From contig WLXD01000008.1 in assembly GCA_012103255.1 (NCBI GenBank), forward strand, positions 1 to 64,000: a stretch of 64,000 nt of DNA. Reading direction: 5' to 3'. Every line of letters starts with the position of its first letter. The first letter of the stretch is position 1. Source of the DNA: Acidobacteriota bacterium. GTDB lineage: Bacteria > Acidobacteriota > UBA890 > WLXD01. This document shows, piece by piece, positions 1 to 8,388 of the stretch. The translations under genes and the position numbers were made by a program. The notes beneath the pieces were generated by a model. The model was not told the origin of the DNA and searched no databases. It saw nothing but the letters and a program-made list of their open reading frames with translations.

Positions 1-126
1 GAGCCCGCCTTTGCTGATGCCAGACTCCGCAGCAACGGCATCGAGGGTCAATTTTGCGAAACCGTGATTCATCACAACGATCTCGGCGGCGTCCAAGAGT
101 ACGTGGGCGTTATTGGGTCGATTCAT
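1..126 (-). CDS. TetR/AcrR-family regulator, N-terminal part (cut by window edge)
   Basis: The reverse strand from the ATG at 126 encodes a typical TetR N-terminus (MNRPNNAHVLLDAAEIVV..., then LTLDAVAAESGISKGGL), which is helix 1 plus the DNA-binding helix-turn-helix. About 42 residues are visible; the ligand-binding domain lies outside the window. A perfect inverted repeat begins 5 bases upstream of the start codon, which is the arrangement expected of an autorepressing TetR protein. The regulated partner is not visible: nothing convincing is encoded on the other side for 800 bases. Confidence 0.8.
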   Translation of the reverse strand, partial: MNRPNNAHVLLDAAEIVVMNHGFAKLTLDAVAAESGISKGGL

Positions 127-130
127 TACA

Positions 131-158
131 AAACTATACCGTCTGGACGGTATAGTTT
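131..158. promoter_or_regulatory. Perfect inverted repeat, probable TetR operator
   Basis: Two 13-base arms (AAACTATACCGTC and its exact complement) are separated by TG. The repeat sits immediately upstream of the truncated TetR gene and includes TATAC elements that could also serve as promoter hexamers. Size and position match TetR autoregulatory operators; binding is inferred. Confidence 0.7.
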
Positions 159-955
159 CAACATCTAAGCAATCCATCGACGACGCTCATTTCTAACTAG
201 CCGGCCGAAAGCTACCGTGAGCGGGCTGTAGCAGCCGAAGAAGCGGTCGGTGCGCACAGCTGATCCGTACGGACGCAAAGGCCAGGTGCGCAAGTAGAGC
301 CATGCGCGCGAGCCGCAAACATCTGGCACGATAGTCGCGACTGAATATGTCAGACAGCGTGTTTTCCGCTAGGGTCCCGGCGTCGACTTCGAACTCGTTC
401 GCCTCCTCGCAGTGGCCTCGACCTCATCGACAAACAGACGCAGATCGCCGTATTCGCGCTCTAACGTCCTGAGTTGAGTCAAGCCGCACCTCCACGATGC
501 ATGCCGCCACCCCGGATCAGTCTTTGTCTGACCGACGCAAGGTGGTGAAGACGCACGCCTACCCGCATTACCGAAAAGGCTGTTGCCTCGCTACGGCCGT
601 TCTGACCATCAGCGCACTGTTTGGGATACGGGCTTTGCCCCACTCTCGAAGTTGAGGTGCACGACTGGTCGCGGTCACGAAGTACCCATCCCGACTCGGC
701 GGCGGGCCAGAATCAAGAAGTCTGCGCACCGGGCCTGAGTTTGTCGCCGGGCGGCTACGTCTTGGGCTACGCGGAGGCCGCAGGACCACTCGAGAGCATC
801 GGGCGTCCGGTGATAGGTCGATGATCTGCTGAAGCTGGTCCCGCTGCGCCGCTGTGCGCTTCGGGACTGCCGCGTCGGGTTCCCTCGTCGAGACCAGTCG
901 CTCGATCGAGTGCGCTCGGCCGCGGTAGCGAGATCCCGGTATCGTAGCCTATTAT
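159..955. other. About 800 bp without a convincing gene
   Basis: Short open frames occur on both strands but none has a credible start, ribosome site or recognisable domain. A reverse-strand stretch near 390-480 reads LTQLRTLEREYGDLRLFVDE before a stop; it looks protein-like and may be a gene remnant, but I cannot identify it. The stretch contains copy A of an 18-bp repeat (753-770). Confidence 0.5.
753..770 (+). repeat. Repeat copy A (GGCTACGT-n-TTsGGCTAC type)
   Basis: The 18 bases GGCTACGTCTTGGGCTAC resemble sites at 4383, 10178 and (more weakly) 32317. Upstream of copies A and C there is a further shared TACCCAT(T)CCCG segment, so the repeat may be the conserved end of a longer decayed element. 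Function unknown. Confidence 0.45.
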
Positions 956-968
956 ATCTGTGACAGAT
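956..968. promoter_or_regulatory. 13-bp palindrome ATCTGT-G-ACAGAT, probable PadR operator
   Basis: Perfect 6-bp arms around one central base lie 25 bp upstream of the preferred PadR start (994). The palindrome overlaps an alternative ATG at 967, which argues against that upstream start. PadR proteins usually repress their own operon from such dyads; binding is inferred from position and symmetry. Confidence 0.6.
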
Positions 969-993
969 GCATCTTTCACGGATTCAACAAAAC

Positions 994-1347
994 ATGACCA
1001 AGTATCCGACGCCTCTGACACCGGCCGTCTATCACGTCCTACTCGCCCTCGCCCCGGAGCCGCGACACGGCTACGCGATTGCGGCTGAAATCTCCCAGGT
1101 CACCGCCGGCGAGCTGACGATGGGCCCGGGAACGCTCTACGGATCTCTGCGGCGGATGGAAGGGTGGGGTCTCGTCGAGCCCTCGGAGCCACCCGCCGAT
1201 GCCGCCACGGGTGACGGCCGACAGTCCCAGCGCCGCTACTACCGCTTGACGCCGACGGGCCGCGAAGCGCTGCGCCTGGAAGCGCTGCGACTTGAGCGGG
1301 CGGTAACGCTCGCCCGCGCGCATCACGTTCTGGGGGGGCCCGCGTGA
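994..1347 (+). CDS. PadR-family transcriptional regulator (module 1)
   Basis: The 117-residue protein has the PadR winged-helix pattern: LTPAVYHVLLALAPEPRHGY, then GPGTLYGSLRRMEGWGLVE and the wing QRRYYRLTPTGREALR, ending in a short helical tail. PadR proteins are dimeric repressors that typically control adjacent transport genes. The stop codon overlaps the GTG start of the following permease (GTGA), so the two genes are translationally coupled. A 13-bp palindrome precedes it. I prefer the ATG at 994 over the one at 967 because the latter lies inside the palindrome; the ribosome site is weak in either case. Confidence 0.88.
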   Translation: MTKYPTPLTPAVYHVLLALAPEPRHGYAIAAEISQVTAGELTMGPGTLYGSLRRMEGWGLVEPSEPPADAATGDGRQSQRRYYRLTPTGREALRLEALRLERAVTLARAHHVLGGPA

Positions 1348-4003
1348 GGGCATTCGCCCGCGCGCTCAGTGCGCTCTTTCTCTGGGCGGCCCCCTCGGGG
1401 TGGCGCCGAGAGGCCGGAGGCTACGTTCGCGCGTGGGTCGAGGACGCGATCCGTGACGCCGAGCATCGCGGGGGCGCCCGCCCCTGGATCGAACTGACTA
1501 CGACGATCGGGAGGGATGGGATGATGACCTGGATGCGAGAGTGGCGCGCAGCGGTGGGCGGGTTGGGTCGCCCGTTGGCCGACCTCAGGATGGACCTTCG
1601 TTTCGCCTGTAGATCCTGGATTCGGCGGCCCGGCTTCGCGGCGCTGGCCATCGGCACCCTCGCGCTCGGCGTGGGCGCGGTGACGACGAGTTACGCCATC
1701 GTCGCCGGGGTCGTGTTGAATCCCCTGCCGTACCCCGACGCCGATCGGCTCTACCACGTCGGGCAGTCGAGCCCTAAGCAGCCCGGTCGGGTCTTTCTCA
1801 TGTCGTATCCGGATCTCATGGATCTCGCGGCCGCTCCAGGGACCTTCGAGGCAATCACGGGGAGCTGGGTGGGGCGCTTCAACCTCCTCGAGGGTCCGAT
1901 CCCGGAGTCGATTCTCGGCGCCCGGGTTACGCCCGGGTACTGGCAGACCGTCGGCGTCGAGCCGCGTCTGGGCAGGAGGATCACGCCAGAGGAGTACGCC
2001 GTCGGCGCGCGCGTTGTCGTGCTTCGTCACACGCTGTGGGCGAACAGCTTCGGGAGCGACCCGAACATCCTCGGTCGATCGATCTCGCTGAACGGAACCC
2101 CCTTCGAGGTGGTCGGCGTGATGCCCGAAGGCTTTCGGCCGCCACAGATTCTCCGCCAACGGAACGCCCAGTTCTGGAGCGCTCTTTCGCTCATCTCCGA
2201 CGAACAGAGGGCCGACCGTCGCGGTGGCTCTTTCAACGTGATGGGGCGGCTCCGGCCCGGAGAGTCGATCGAGACGGCCCGTGCGAGCCTCGCTGGTTTC
2301 GGCGCCCGCATGCGCGCCGCCTACCCGGAGATCCTGGCCGACCGCGGATACAGCGCCAACCCACTCCTGGATGAGACGATCGGCAACGTCCAGACCCAGC
2401 TTGTTCCGCTTGCAGGGGCTTCGATCCTGCTCCTCCTCATCGCCTGCACCAACGTGGCGAACCTCCTCATGATTCGCGCGACCGAGCGAGAGCGAGAGCT
2501 CTCGCTCCGTGTGGCGATCGGAGCCGGGCAGGGCCGCATCTTCCGCCAGCTCCTGACGGAGAGCGCCCTCCTCGGCGCCGCCGCCGGTGTGCTCGGGGCA
2601 GGCATCGCTTGGGTCTCGCTCGAGCTCTTTACAAGTTTGAACCCGGGGGACATCCCCCGTATCGACGAGGTCGGTTTCGAGCCGGGGGGACTCGTGTTCT
2701 CGCTCGCGGCCGCCATCACGACCAGCTTCGTCTTTGGACTGGCCCCTGCTCTCCTGTCGCGACAGGTCGGCCCGGCGGAGCGACTGCGTCGTGGCGGTGT
2801 GGGCTCCGCATCGCGACGCGCGACCCGAATCCGCGGCGGACTGATCGCGCTCGAGAGCGGGCTCGCCCTCGTGATCGTGATGGGCGCCGGACTCCTCGTG
2901 AACAGCTACGCGCGGCTCTCCTCGATCGAGCCCGGCTTCGACGTGGAGGCGTACACCCTGTCGCTCGGATACGCCGGTGAAGACGACCCCGTCGCCATGA
3001 ACGCCTACCACCAGCGCATCCAGGAGGAGTTGGAGGCGATTCCAGGCGTCGAGCACGCGGGTGCGACGTGGATGATCCCTCTAACCGGCTGGGGTTGGCA
3101 GGGCCTCGACATCCGCGGCGTTCCCCCCGCGGCCGGTGATCGTCCCCGTCACTCCTTCCGCTACCAGCGGATCCGGGGCGACTACCTCGAGGCGATGGGG
3201 ATCCCGATCCTCCGCGGCAGGGGGTTCGACGACCAGGTGGACGGGTACGGCGCGCCGAAGGCCGCCCTGGTCAACGAGTCCTTTGCGGCTTGGATCTCCC
3301 GGCACCGGGATCCGATCGGGGCGATCTTCGACCTCGGTGAGAAGGGATTCTCTGCGGGCGAGTTCGAGATCGTTGGCGTCATCGGGGACATTCGGCAGTA
3401 CGACCTCTCGCCCCCCCCCCCGAGCCGGAGGTCTACTTCTCCGCGCCGCAGGAACCGACGGGAACGCTCACCTGGGTCGTGAAGATTGCGCCCGGGCAGG
3501 GTGGAGAGATCGGGACGGCGCTCCGCGAAGCGGTCGCAAGAGTCACCACCGATGTGCCGGCTCGGAACGTGGTGCCGATGGAGGCCCGCGTGTCGCGAGA
3601 GATCGAGGTGCCACGCTTCTACATGCGGCTCCTCACCAGCCTCGCCATCGTCACCCTCCTCCTCGCGGTTGTCGGCGTCTATGGGGCGCTCGCCTTCACC
3701 TTCTCGCAGTCCACGGCGGAGGTCGGAATTCGGCGGGCGCTGGGCGCGACGGAGAGGGGCGTGTCGAAGCTCCTGCTTCGCCGCGGACTCTTGCCTGTCG
3801 CGATCGGGATCGTATTGGGTGGCGCGCTCGGCTTTCCGGCAACGCGCGTGCTCAGCGCCTTTCTCTACGGCGTTTCACCCGGGGATCCGGGCACGTTGGC
3901 CGGTGCCGCGTTGATCCTCGCGATTGCCACGGGGGTGGCCTGCTGGATCCCTGCGTGGCGCGCCTCAAGGACGGATCCAATGGCGGTTCTCCGGGGCGAG
4001 TGA
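1344..4003 (+). CDS. Duplicated MacB/FtsX-type (ADOP) permease, frameshifted at a poly-C tract (module 1)
   Basis: A membrane permease with two MacB-type periplasmic domains and two FtsX blocks, the architecture of orphan permeases found beside PadR genes in Acidobacteriota. Visible are the first transmembrane segment after FACRSWIRRPGFAALAIGTL, the FtsX block around LLLLIACTNVANLLMIRATE, and a C-terminal FtsX block containing VGVYGALAFTFSQSTAEVGI. The first reading frame stops at 3482, just after an 11-base C run at 3411-3421. The second frame, from 3479, carries the remaining ~175 residues. Changing the run to 12 C would join them as ...SPPPPEPEVYFSAP.... Either the gene is a pseudogene, the tract is phase-variable, or the consensus is wrong by one base. 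Transported substrate unknown. Confidence 0.85.
3411..3421 (+). repeat. Poly-C tract (11 C) inside permease gene
   Basis: Eleven consecutive C within the coding sequence, exactly where the reading frame of the module-1 permease is lost. Long C/G runs are classic slippage sites and also classic sequencing-error sites. Confidence 0.9.
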
Positions 4004-4483
4004 GCGAGCCGCCGGCGCGCGGCGTCGTTGGGGTCAACTCTGACCAGCTTCTTCGTCGTTCGTGTGGTTGAGGCTCTCTCATACCCCAGCGGTGGGAAGT
4101 AGCAGGGCCAATCCCCCGCCCTGGCGCGCATTCTGGGCGTCCATTCGCGATTCTGGGGAGCGTTACGACGCGTGTGGGTCTGGTCCCGAGCTGGCTCGGT
4201 ATATTCAGCGGTGCGACGGGGGCGACAGCCGATAGGACAGCGGACTACCAATGCTATCCTGCGAGAATCCGCAACTAACTGAATCCAAGGGATTTAGACT
4301 CCGGCACCCCGGCCTTTGGGCTGGGACGGTCACCGGACGTGCGGGTCGCTCGCGACCAACGGGCCACAGTCCGCTGTTAGACGGCTACGTTTGGGGCTAC
4401 ACGGACCTAAAAGGCTGCTCAGGAACCGGGGCACATCGGCCCACGCAACTAGCCAGACTACGCGGCTGCCCGCGATCGTCCTG
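4004..4483. other. 480-bp intergenic region between permease and defence block
   Basis: No supported gene. It contains repeat copy B at 4383-4400. The DUF5677-type gene downstream is on the opposite strand and ends at 4484, so this stretch should hold the 3' ends of both flanking units; I see no clear terminator hairpin. Confidence 0.5.
4383..4400 (+). repeat. Repeat copy B
   Basis: GGCTACGTTTGGGGCTAC differs by two bases from copy A (753) and resembles copy C (10178). Copies B and C bracket the DUF5677 gene and the CBASS operon. Confidence 0.45.
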
Positions 4484-5689
4484 TCAGCGCCGCGATTCAG
4501 CTTCGTCGGTGCGCGACGCGACCGCCGCGAGGAGCCTGTCGAGGATGCGCGACATGATCTTGAGGATCACGATGTTGTCCAAGGTCGAGAATAGCTTCAG
4601 CGGGGCAGCAGACACCTGAAGCAACGATATCCCTGCGCTCTGCAAAGGCTCAGCAAGCCCAAAGCCACTCGGTCCGGCGAGCAGGAACTCGTCTTCCGCA
4701 AGAAGGCCAAGCTTGAAGAACACCCCCTTGGGATTAGCGTGAACATTGTGACTCGCCATCCGATAGTGGGCGCGGAGGTGCTCAAGTTCTGTGGCCTCTT
4801 CGAGGTCACGGAACGTGGGACGTTGGGCCCCAAGGTGCTTCGCCGCCCATCCGTATTGGCCGTCGAACTCTTTCCCGTAGAGCGCGAGCAGCGATCGCCT
4901 TCGGTCCTGCAGTTCCTCGAGTTTCATTTCCCCCAGTGGCTCGTAGCCGAGCTTCGCTGCACAGGCGGAGTAATCTCGGGCGGCTCTCCAGGATTCAACG
5001 ACCTCGTGAGCGACGTAACGTTCCGCAAGATCGTCCCCTCCGTCCGCAATCAGGAACGCGACGACTGCGACTTCGTGCAGAGTCCTCCAGCGCGCCATCG
5101 CGCCGTCTGCGAACCCGCCCGCACACAGCGCGATGACCTCGTAGGCGATCTGGCAGCCCCGGGCGTGGAGACGCGCCAGCAACGAGCCCGCCGCGTCGAG
5201 TTCGTCATCGTCTTCGAACACGGCTTCCCCGAACTCTGTTGCCACATAACGCAACTCCTCCAAGTGGACCAGGACGTCGCCCCATTCGGCGCGGACCCTT
5301 GCTTCGAAAGCGGTCTGCCGCTGGTTGTCCTCCGATCTGTGTCCCGGCCAGATTCCGCGCGGCGTCGCGTCTACCTCGTCGGCAAGCTCTTCGGCTATGT
5401 CACCCACCAGCTGCTGCACCGTGCCCAGGAACTCGTCCGAGGCTCGATCGATGAACTCGAGATCAGACTGACCGAACTCGAGAGACAATCCGGGAAACTC
5501 GCCCGTGGACAACTCGATGTCTACGATCCCGTCTTCACTGCGCAGCAGACGCGCGGCTAGCTCCGCCAACTCGTTTTCGGTGAGAGGAGCGTCCTCCTCA
5601 GCGAGCTTCGTGCGAAGCAGTTCCATCAACACCGTTACCGGCGCGAGTTGCTCGAGCGTTTCCTTGAAGCGGCGATCCAATTCCCGCAT
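4484..5689 (-). CDS. DUF5677-type protein
   Basis: A 401-residue protein beginning MRELDRRFKETLEQL with a good ribosome site (GGAGG six bases before the ATG). The central part (about residues 160-260) has the pattern RLHARGCQIAYEVIALCAGG, FADGAMARWRTLHEV, then a hydrophobic stretch and HEVVESWRA, which I recognise as the DUF5677 family. Its biochemical function is not established to my knowledge. An acidic helical N-terminus precedes this core. It lies 370 bp from, and on the opposite strand to, the CBASS operon, between two copies of a short repeat, so an accessory or defence-related role is possible but inferred only from location. Confidence 0.65.
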   Translation of the reverse strand: MRELDRRFKETLEQLAPVTVLMELLRTKLAEEDAPLTENELAELAARLLRSEDGIVDIELSTGEFPGLSLEFGQSDLEFIDRASDEFLGTVQQLVGDIAEELADEVDATPRGIWPGHRSEDNQRQTAFEARVRAEWGDVLVHLEELRYVATEFGEAVFEDDDELDAAGSLLARLHARGCQIAYEVIALCAGGFADGAMARWRTLHEVAVVAFLIADGGDDLAERYVAHEVVESWRAARDYSACAAKLGYEPLGEMKLEELQDRRRSLLALYGKEFDGQYGWAAKHLGAQRPTFRDLEEATELEHLRAHYRMASHNVHANPKGVFFKLGLLAEDEFLLAGPSGFGLAEPLQSAGISLLQVSAAPLKLFSTLDNIVILKIMSRILDRLLAAVASRTDEAESRR

Positions 5690-6058
5690 GGGTTGCCTCC
5701 AGAGGTATGAATGTCCTCCGCTCCCGTTGTTACAGACGGCTCAGCGTACCTTCGCACGTCCGCCGTTGGGTGCTCGTTCCGTCCAGGGTGGACGAGTCTG
5801 GGCAGCGTCCGGATCCGAGTAGCGGACCACCAAGTCCGCCGCGGGCGGCGGCCGGCGGCGAAGACCGGGAAGGCACGCGGGCTTCTGGCGCTTGGCGGCT
5901 TCTCGAACGGGCCAAGCCCCCGCCGCCCACGTAATCGGTCGGGGACGTGGCTTGGGAAATCGGCCGTTCGGCGAACATCACCTGTTCAGGCGGAATCTGC
6001 GACCAGGCGCACGAAACGTTGGGCGGGCAAGACGACGGCCTGACCGGCCAGAGAAGAC
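5690..6058. other. Intergenic region, no gene seen
   Basis: About 370 bp between the start of the DUF5677-type gene and the end of the XRE regulator gene. It must contain the promoter of the former. Short frames on both strands show no family features or ribosome sites. Confidence 0.5.
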
Positions 6059-6475
6059 CTAGCCGTTACGTAGTCGTTCTACGTACTTCACGGCCTGGGC
6101 TTGGTCAGCTGGGTTGAGCTCAGCGAACGCGCCTACCAGTGCATCGAGCATGCCAGAGGCCGCCTCTCGCCTTTGGCCCAGATAGCCGGCCCAGTCTGCC
6201 AGAAGCGCGAAGTCCAGGCGATAGAACGACGCGAGTTCGAGAACTATGGATGGAGCCGGCCGCCGTATGACGCCGCGCTCAATCTGCGACAGGTGCGCGT
6301 TCGGGATGCTGGTGGCTCGCTCAACCTCGCGAAGCGACAGCCCGCGATGCGCTCGCGCACGTCTCAAGATGTCACCCAGCACCGGCTCAGCGGGCTCGGA
6401 GCGCCGATCATCCCGTTCAGAACTGGACAGCTTCTTCACAACATCACCATACCGTACGACGTGCCGGGAGCGCAT
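6059..6475 (-). CDS. XRE-family helix-turn-helix regulator of the CBASS operon
   Basis: A 138-residue protein with an XRE/Cro-type HTH at about residues 34-90 (LGDILRRARAHRGLSLREVE, HLSQIERG, SIVLELASFYRLDFALLADW) and a helical C-terminus ending ELNPADQAQAVKYVERLRNG. I chose the ATG at 6475 because an AAGGAG ribosome site lies nine bases before it; the open frame continues upstream through the operator region without good starts. It is divergent from the CBASS genes, and the 40-bp gap holds three spaced TTAGC half-sites, one overlapping its own ribosome site. It probably represses the operon and itself, as CBASS operons often carry HTH regulators; this is inference. Confidence 0.75.
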   Translation of the reverse strand: MRSRHVVRYGDVVKKLSSSERDDRRSEPAEPVLGDILRRARAHRGLSLREVERATSIPNAHLSQIERGVIRRPAPSIVLELASFYRLDFALLADWAGYLGQRREAASGMLDALVGAFAELNPADQAQAVKYVERLRNG

Positions 6476-6484
6476 CGTGCAAAG

Positions 6485-6514
6485 CTCCTTAGCGGATATG
6501 CTAACCTCCTTAGC
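6485..6514. promoter_or_regulatory. Three-half-site operator between XRE gene and CBASS operon
   Basis: The direct repeat CTCCTTAGC occurs at 6485-6493 and 6506-6514, 21 bp apart. An inverted half-site GCTAA lies between them at 6500-6504. The TTAGC/GCTAA elements are therefore spaced 11 and 10 bp, one helical turn each. On the minus strand the first repeat includes the AAGGAG ribosome site of the XRE gene, and the second abuts the annotated ATG of the AAA ATPase. This fits an autoregulating XRE switch. Confidence 0.6.
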
Positions 6515-7417
6515 ATGAATGTCGCAGATTGCGTGATCGCGAACGAGCTGATGCCGGACCCAGCGTATGAGTCCGCCTGGTCTTCGATCATCGTTGAACC
6601 GAGTCTGAAGGACCGGCTGCTGCACGCGACGCTGCTAGCACTTCAGCTCCGCCCGAAGCTGCCGCCTGAGGTGACGGCTCTACACGGCCTGGTCTTGCTT
6701 CACGGGCCACCGGGGACGGGTAAGACCACACTGGCTCGCGGACTCGCCCACGAACTCGCACCTCTAACAGACTCCAAACAAGCGCGATTGATTGAAATCA
6801 ACCCGCATGGGTTGATGAGCGCCGAGCACGGACAAAGCCAGCAGAAGGTATTCGAACTGTTGTCCGACCATGTTCCTTCATTAGCGGCCGACGGCTTGCC
6901 GACGATAGTCCTCCTGGACGAGGTTGAGTCGATGGCCGTGTCGCGTAGCGCGGCTTCGCTCCAGGCGAACCCCGCGGATGTGCATCGAGCGACCGATGCA
7001 GTACTGACGGCTCTCGACTCGGTCGCCCGCGAGCACCCGTCGATCATCACGGTCGCGACCTCCAATTTCACTGACGCGCTTGACGAAGCGTTCAAGTCAC
7101 GGTCCGACGTAGCCATCGAAATCCCACTTCCCGATGCAGACGGCATCAAAGCGATTCTCGGCAGGACGCTTCTGGACTTCGGACAGGCCTACCCCGGAAT
7201 TGCGAAACTCGCTGGCGACTCTCGGCTGGACGAGGCGGCATGTTCTCTCATCGGCGTTGACGGCCGCCGCGTTCGCAAGGTCGTTACGGAGGCGTTGGGG
7301 CGTCGACGGGAGTCCATCCTCGATCCCAATACGCTCACCATCGAGGATCTCACCGAAACCAGCAGGGAGTTCGGGGCGATGGAGTTACAGATGGAAGCCA
7401 GCGATGCAGCGCTCTAG
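6515..7417 (+). CDS. cap6: TRIP13/Pch2-like AAA+ ATPase of type III CBASS (Cap6)
   Basis: A 300-residue AAA+ protein resembling bacterial TRIP13 homologues, which remodel closed HORMA proteins and so limit CD-NTase activation. Walker A is GPPGTGKT at 64-71, Walker B IVLLDEVES at 131-139, sensor 1 ATSN at 181-184, an arginine finger in FKSR at 193-196, and sensor-2 arginines near 251. An N-terminal segment IIVEPSLKDRLLHATLLAL precedes the ATPase, as in TRIP13. No ribosome site precedes the ATG at 6515, which directly abuts the operator; a leaderless transcript or a start at ATG 6551 is possible. It is the first gene of a tightly packed operon with HORMA, CD-NTase and effector genes. Confidence 0.85.
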   Translation: MNVADCVIANELMPDPAYESAWSSIIVEPSLKDRLLHATLLALQLRPKLPPEVTALHGLVLLHGPPGTGKTTLARGLAHELAPLTDSKQARLIEINPHGLMSAEHGQSQQKVFELLSDHVPSLAADGLPTIVLLDEVESMAVSRSAASLQANPADVHRATDAVLTALDSVAREHPSIITVATSNFTDALDEAFKSRSDVAIEIPLPDADGIKAILGRTLLDFGQAYPGIAKLAGDSRLDEAACSLIGVDGRRVRKVVTEALGRRRESILDPNTLTIEDLTETSREFGAMELQMEASDAAL

Positions 7418-7874
7418 AGAGATAGCCGCTGCGCCCGAGCGCTCCGCCAGCGAAACTGTCTCGACGATCGGCGACCTTTTCCGCGACACCCTGGCGGCTT
7501 CTACCCTCGAGCTTGACGAGGTCGAATCGGCACTCGACACGGCACGCCCCGCGCTACTCGCCCTCGTGGCCGGCGGTCATCTCGATGGCAACGCGCTCGT
7601 CCTCGTTGCCGCGTCGCTCCACTTGAGCGTTACCACGGTATCCGGAGACCGAGCCGTAGGCCTCGACGAGAATCTCGCCGCAGTACCTGGCGCCGCAAAG
7701 GCCAAGACCTGGACGCTTTACCTCCCGACGCCCGATCCGTTAGCAACAATCGTGACCGCTGCGGCCAAACAACACGACTGCCTGTCGGTCGACGTGCCGC
7801 CGGACGACGCGAAGGCCACCACCCAAGCAGCATCGTCCATCGATCTCGACGCGTTCGCTCGAAGGAAGGAGTGA
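7404..7874 (+). CDS. Unrecognised 156-aa protein inside the CBASS operon
   Basis: The ATG at 7404 overlaps the end of the AAA ATPase gene by 14 bp and the stop is one base before the HORMA start, so it is part of the operon. The protein starts MQRSREIAAAPERSASETVS, has a helical acidic middle (STLELDEVESALDTARPALL), a hydrophobic stretch (GNALVLVAASLHLSVTTVS) and an ordered-looking WTLYLPTPDPLATIVTAAAK before a polar tail. It lacks the threonine-rich N-terminus of the neighbouring HORMA protein and has no signal peptide or clear membrane helix. I do not recognise a family. Its position suggests a HORMA or CD-NTase partner, or a substrate of the ATPase; that is inference. Confidence 0.75.
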   Translation: MQRSREIAAAPERSASETVSTIGDLFRDTLAASTLELDEVESALDTARPALLALVAGGHLDGNALVLVAASLHLSVTTVSGDRAVGLDENLAAVPGAAKAKTWTLYLPTPDPLATIVTAAAKQHDCLSVDVPPDDAKATTQAASSIDLDAFARRKE

Positions 7875-7875
7875 G

Positions 7876-8379
7876 ATGCCGACGAGTACTGTCACGGCCA
7901 CGCATACGCGTACAAACACAGCGACCTATCTCACCGACCTCATCCTGGGGACGGTTGGCGATCTTCTGGCGAGCCTCGGTATCGACGCGACTCGTCTGTA
8001 CCGCGATTGGGCTCAGGACGAGGCCGCCATCAAACAGTGGATCTTGGAGGCGTCCTTGAAAAAGCTGGTCTTGGAATGCGTCCAACCCAACGGCACAGTA
8101 GCGCCGATCTTCGAGTTTCCGGTGACCTACTCGGCCACGGGGCTGGGTAACGCCGCTTTCGCCGCCCAGCGAGCCAAACTCGCGCGGTACCGAGCAAAGC
8201 TCGCCAGCGTACCCCGCGGGACGACCTACCGCATTGTCTGTACGTTTCAGGGAGCTCACTCGCCGATGGACGGCTGGTCGCCCACAAAGCGAACCTCCAC
8301 TGCTGGCCTGAAGGCAAACAACTTCGGGGTCCTCGGCTCCGGACCTCACGCAACGGCCTCGATGAGAGTCTTGAGCTAG
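7876..8379 (+). CDS. cap7: Bacterial HORMA-domain protein of type III CBASS (Cap7)
   Basis: A 167-residue protein with a strong ribosome site (GGAAGGAG) before the ATG. It has the Thr/His-rich first strand of bacterial HORMA proteins (MPTSTVTATHTRTNTATYLT), a helix DLILGTVGDLLASLGIDA, WILEASLKKLVLECV, and a C-terminal half with TTYRIVCTFQGAH, PMDGWSPT and a glycine-rich end. In type III CBASS, HORMA proteins bind a closure peptide and activate the CD-NTase; the TRIP13-like ATPase opens them again. Only this one gene looks like HORMA here, whereas some type III systems have two. The family call rests on pattern memory and gene order and should be confirmed by profile search. Confidence 0.75.
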   Translation: MPTSTVTATHTRTNTATYLTDLILGTVGDLLASLGIDATRLYRDWAQDEAAIKQWILEASLKKLVLECVQPNGTVAPIFEFPVTYSATGLGNAAFAAQRAKLARYRAKLASVPRGTTYRIVCTFQGAHSPMDGWSPTKRTSTAGLKANNFGVLGSGPHATASMRVLS

Positions 8380-8388
8380 GGATCGGCT

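Noticed and set aside
1323-3056. Reverse-strand open frame of 577 codons
   Set aside because: Antisense to the module-1 permease; composition is that of a shadow frame and no family is visible.
1344-4003. MacAB-type efflux pump
   Set aside because: No MacB ATPase or MacA adaptor is encoded next to any of the five permeases; the duplicated FtsX architecture fits orphan permeases.
7404-7874. Second HORMA gene in the CBASS operon
   Set aside because: Position would suit, but the Thr/His-rich first strand and the C-terminal HORMA-like motifs of the neighbour are absent; left as unknown.
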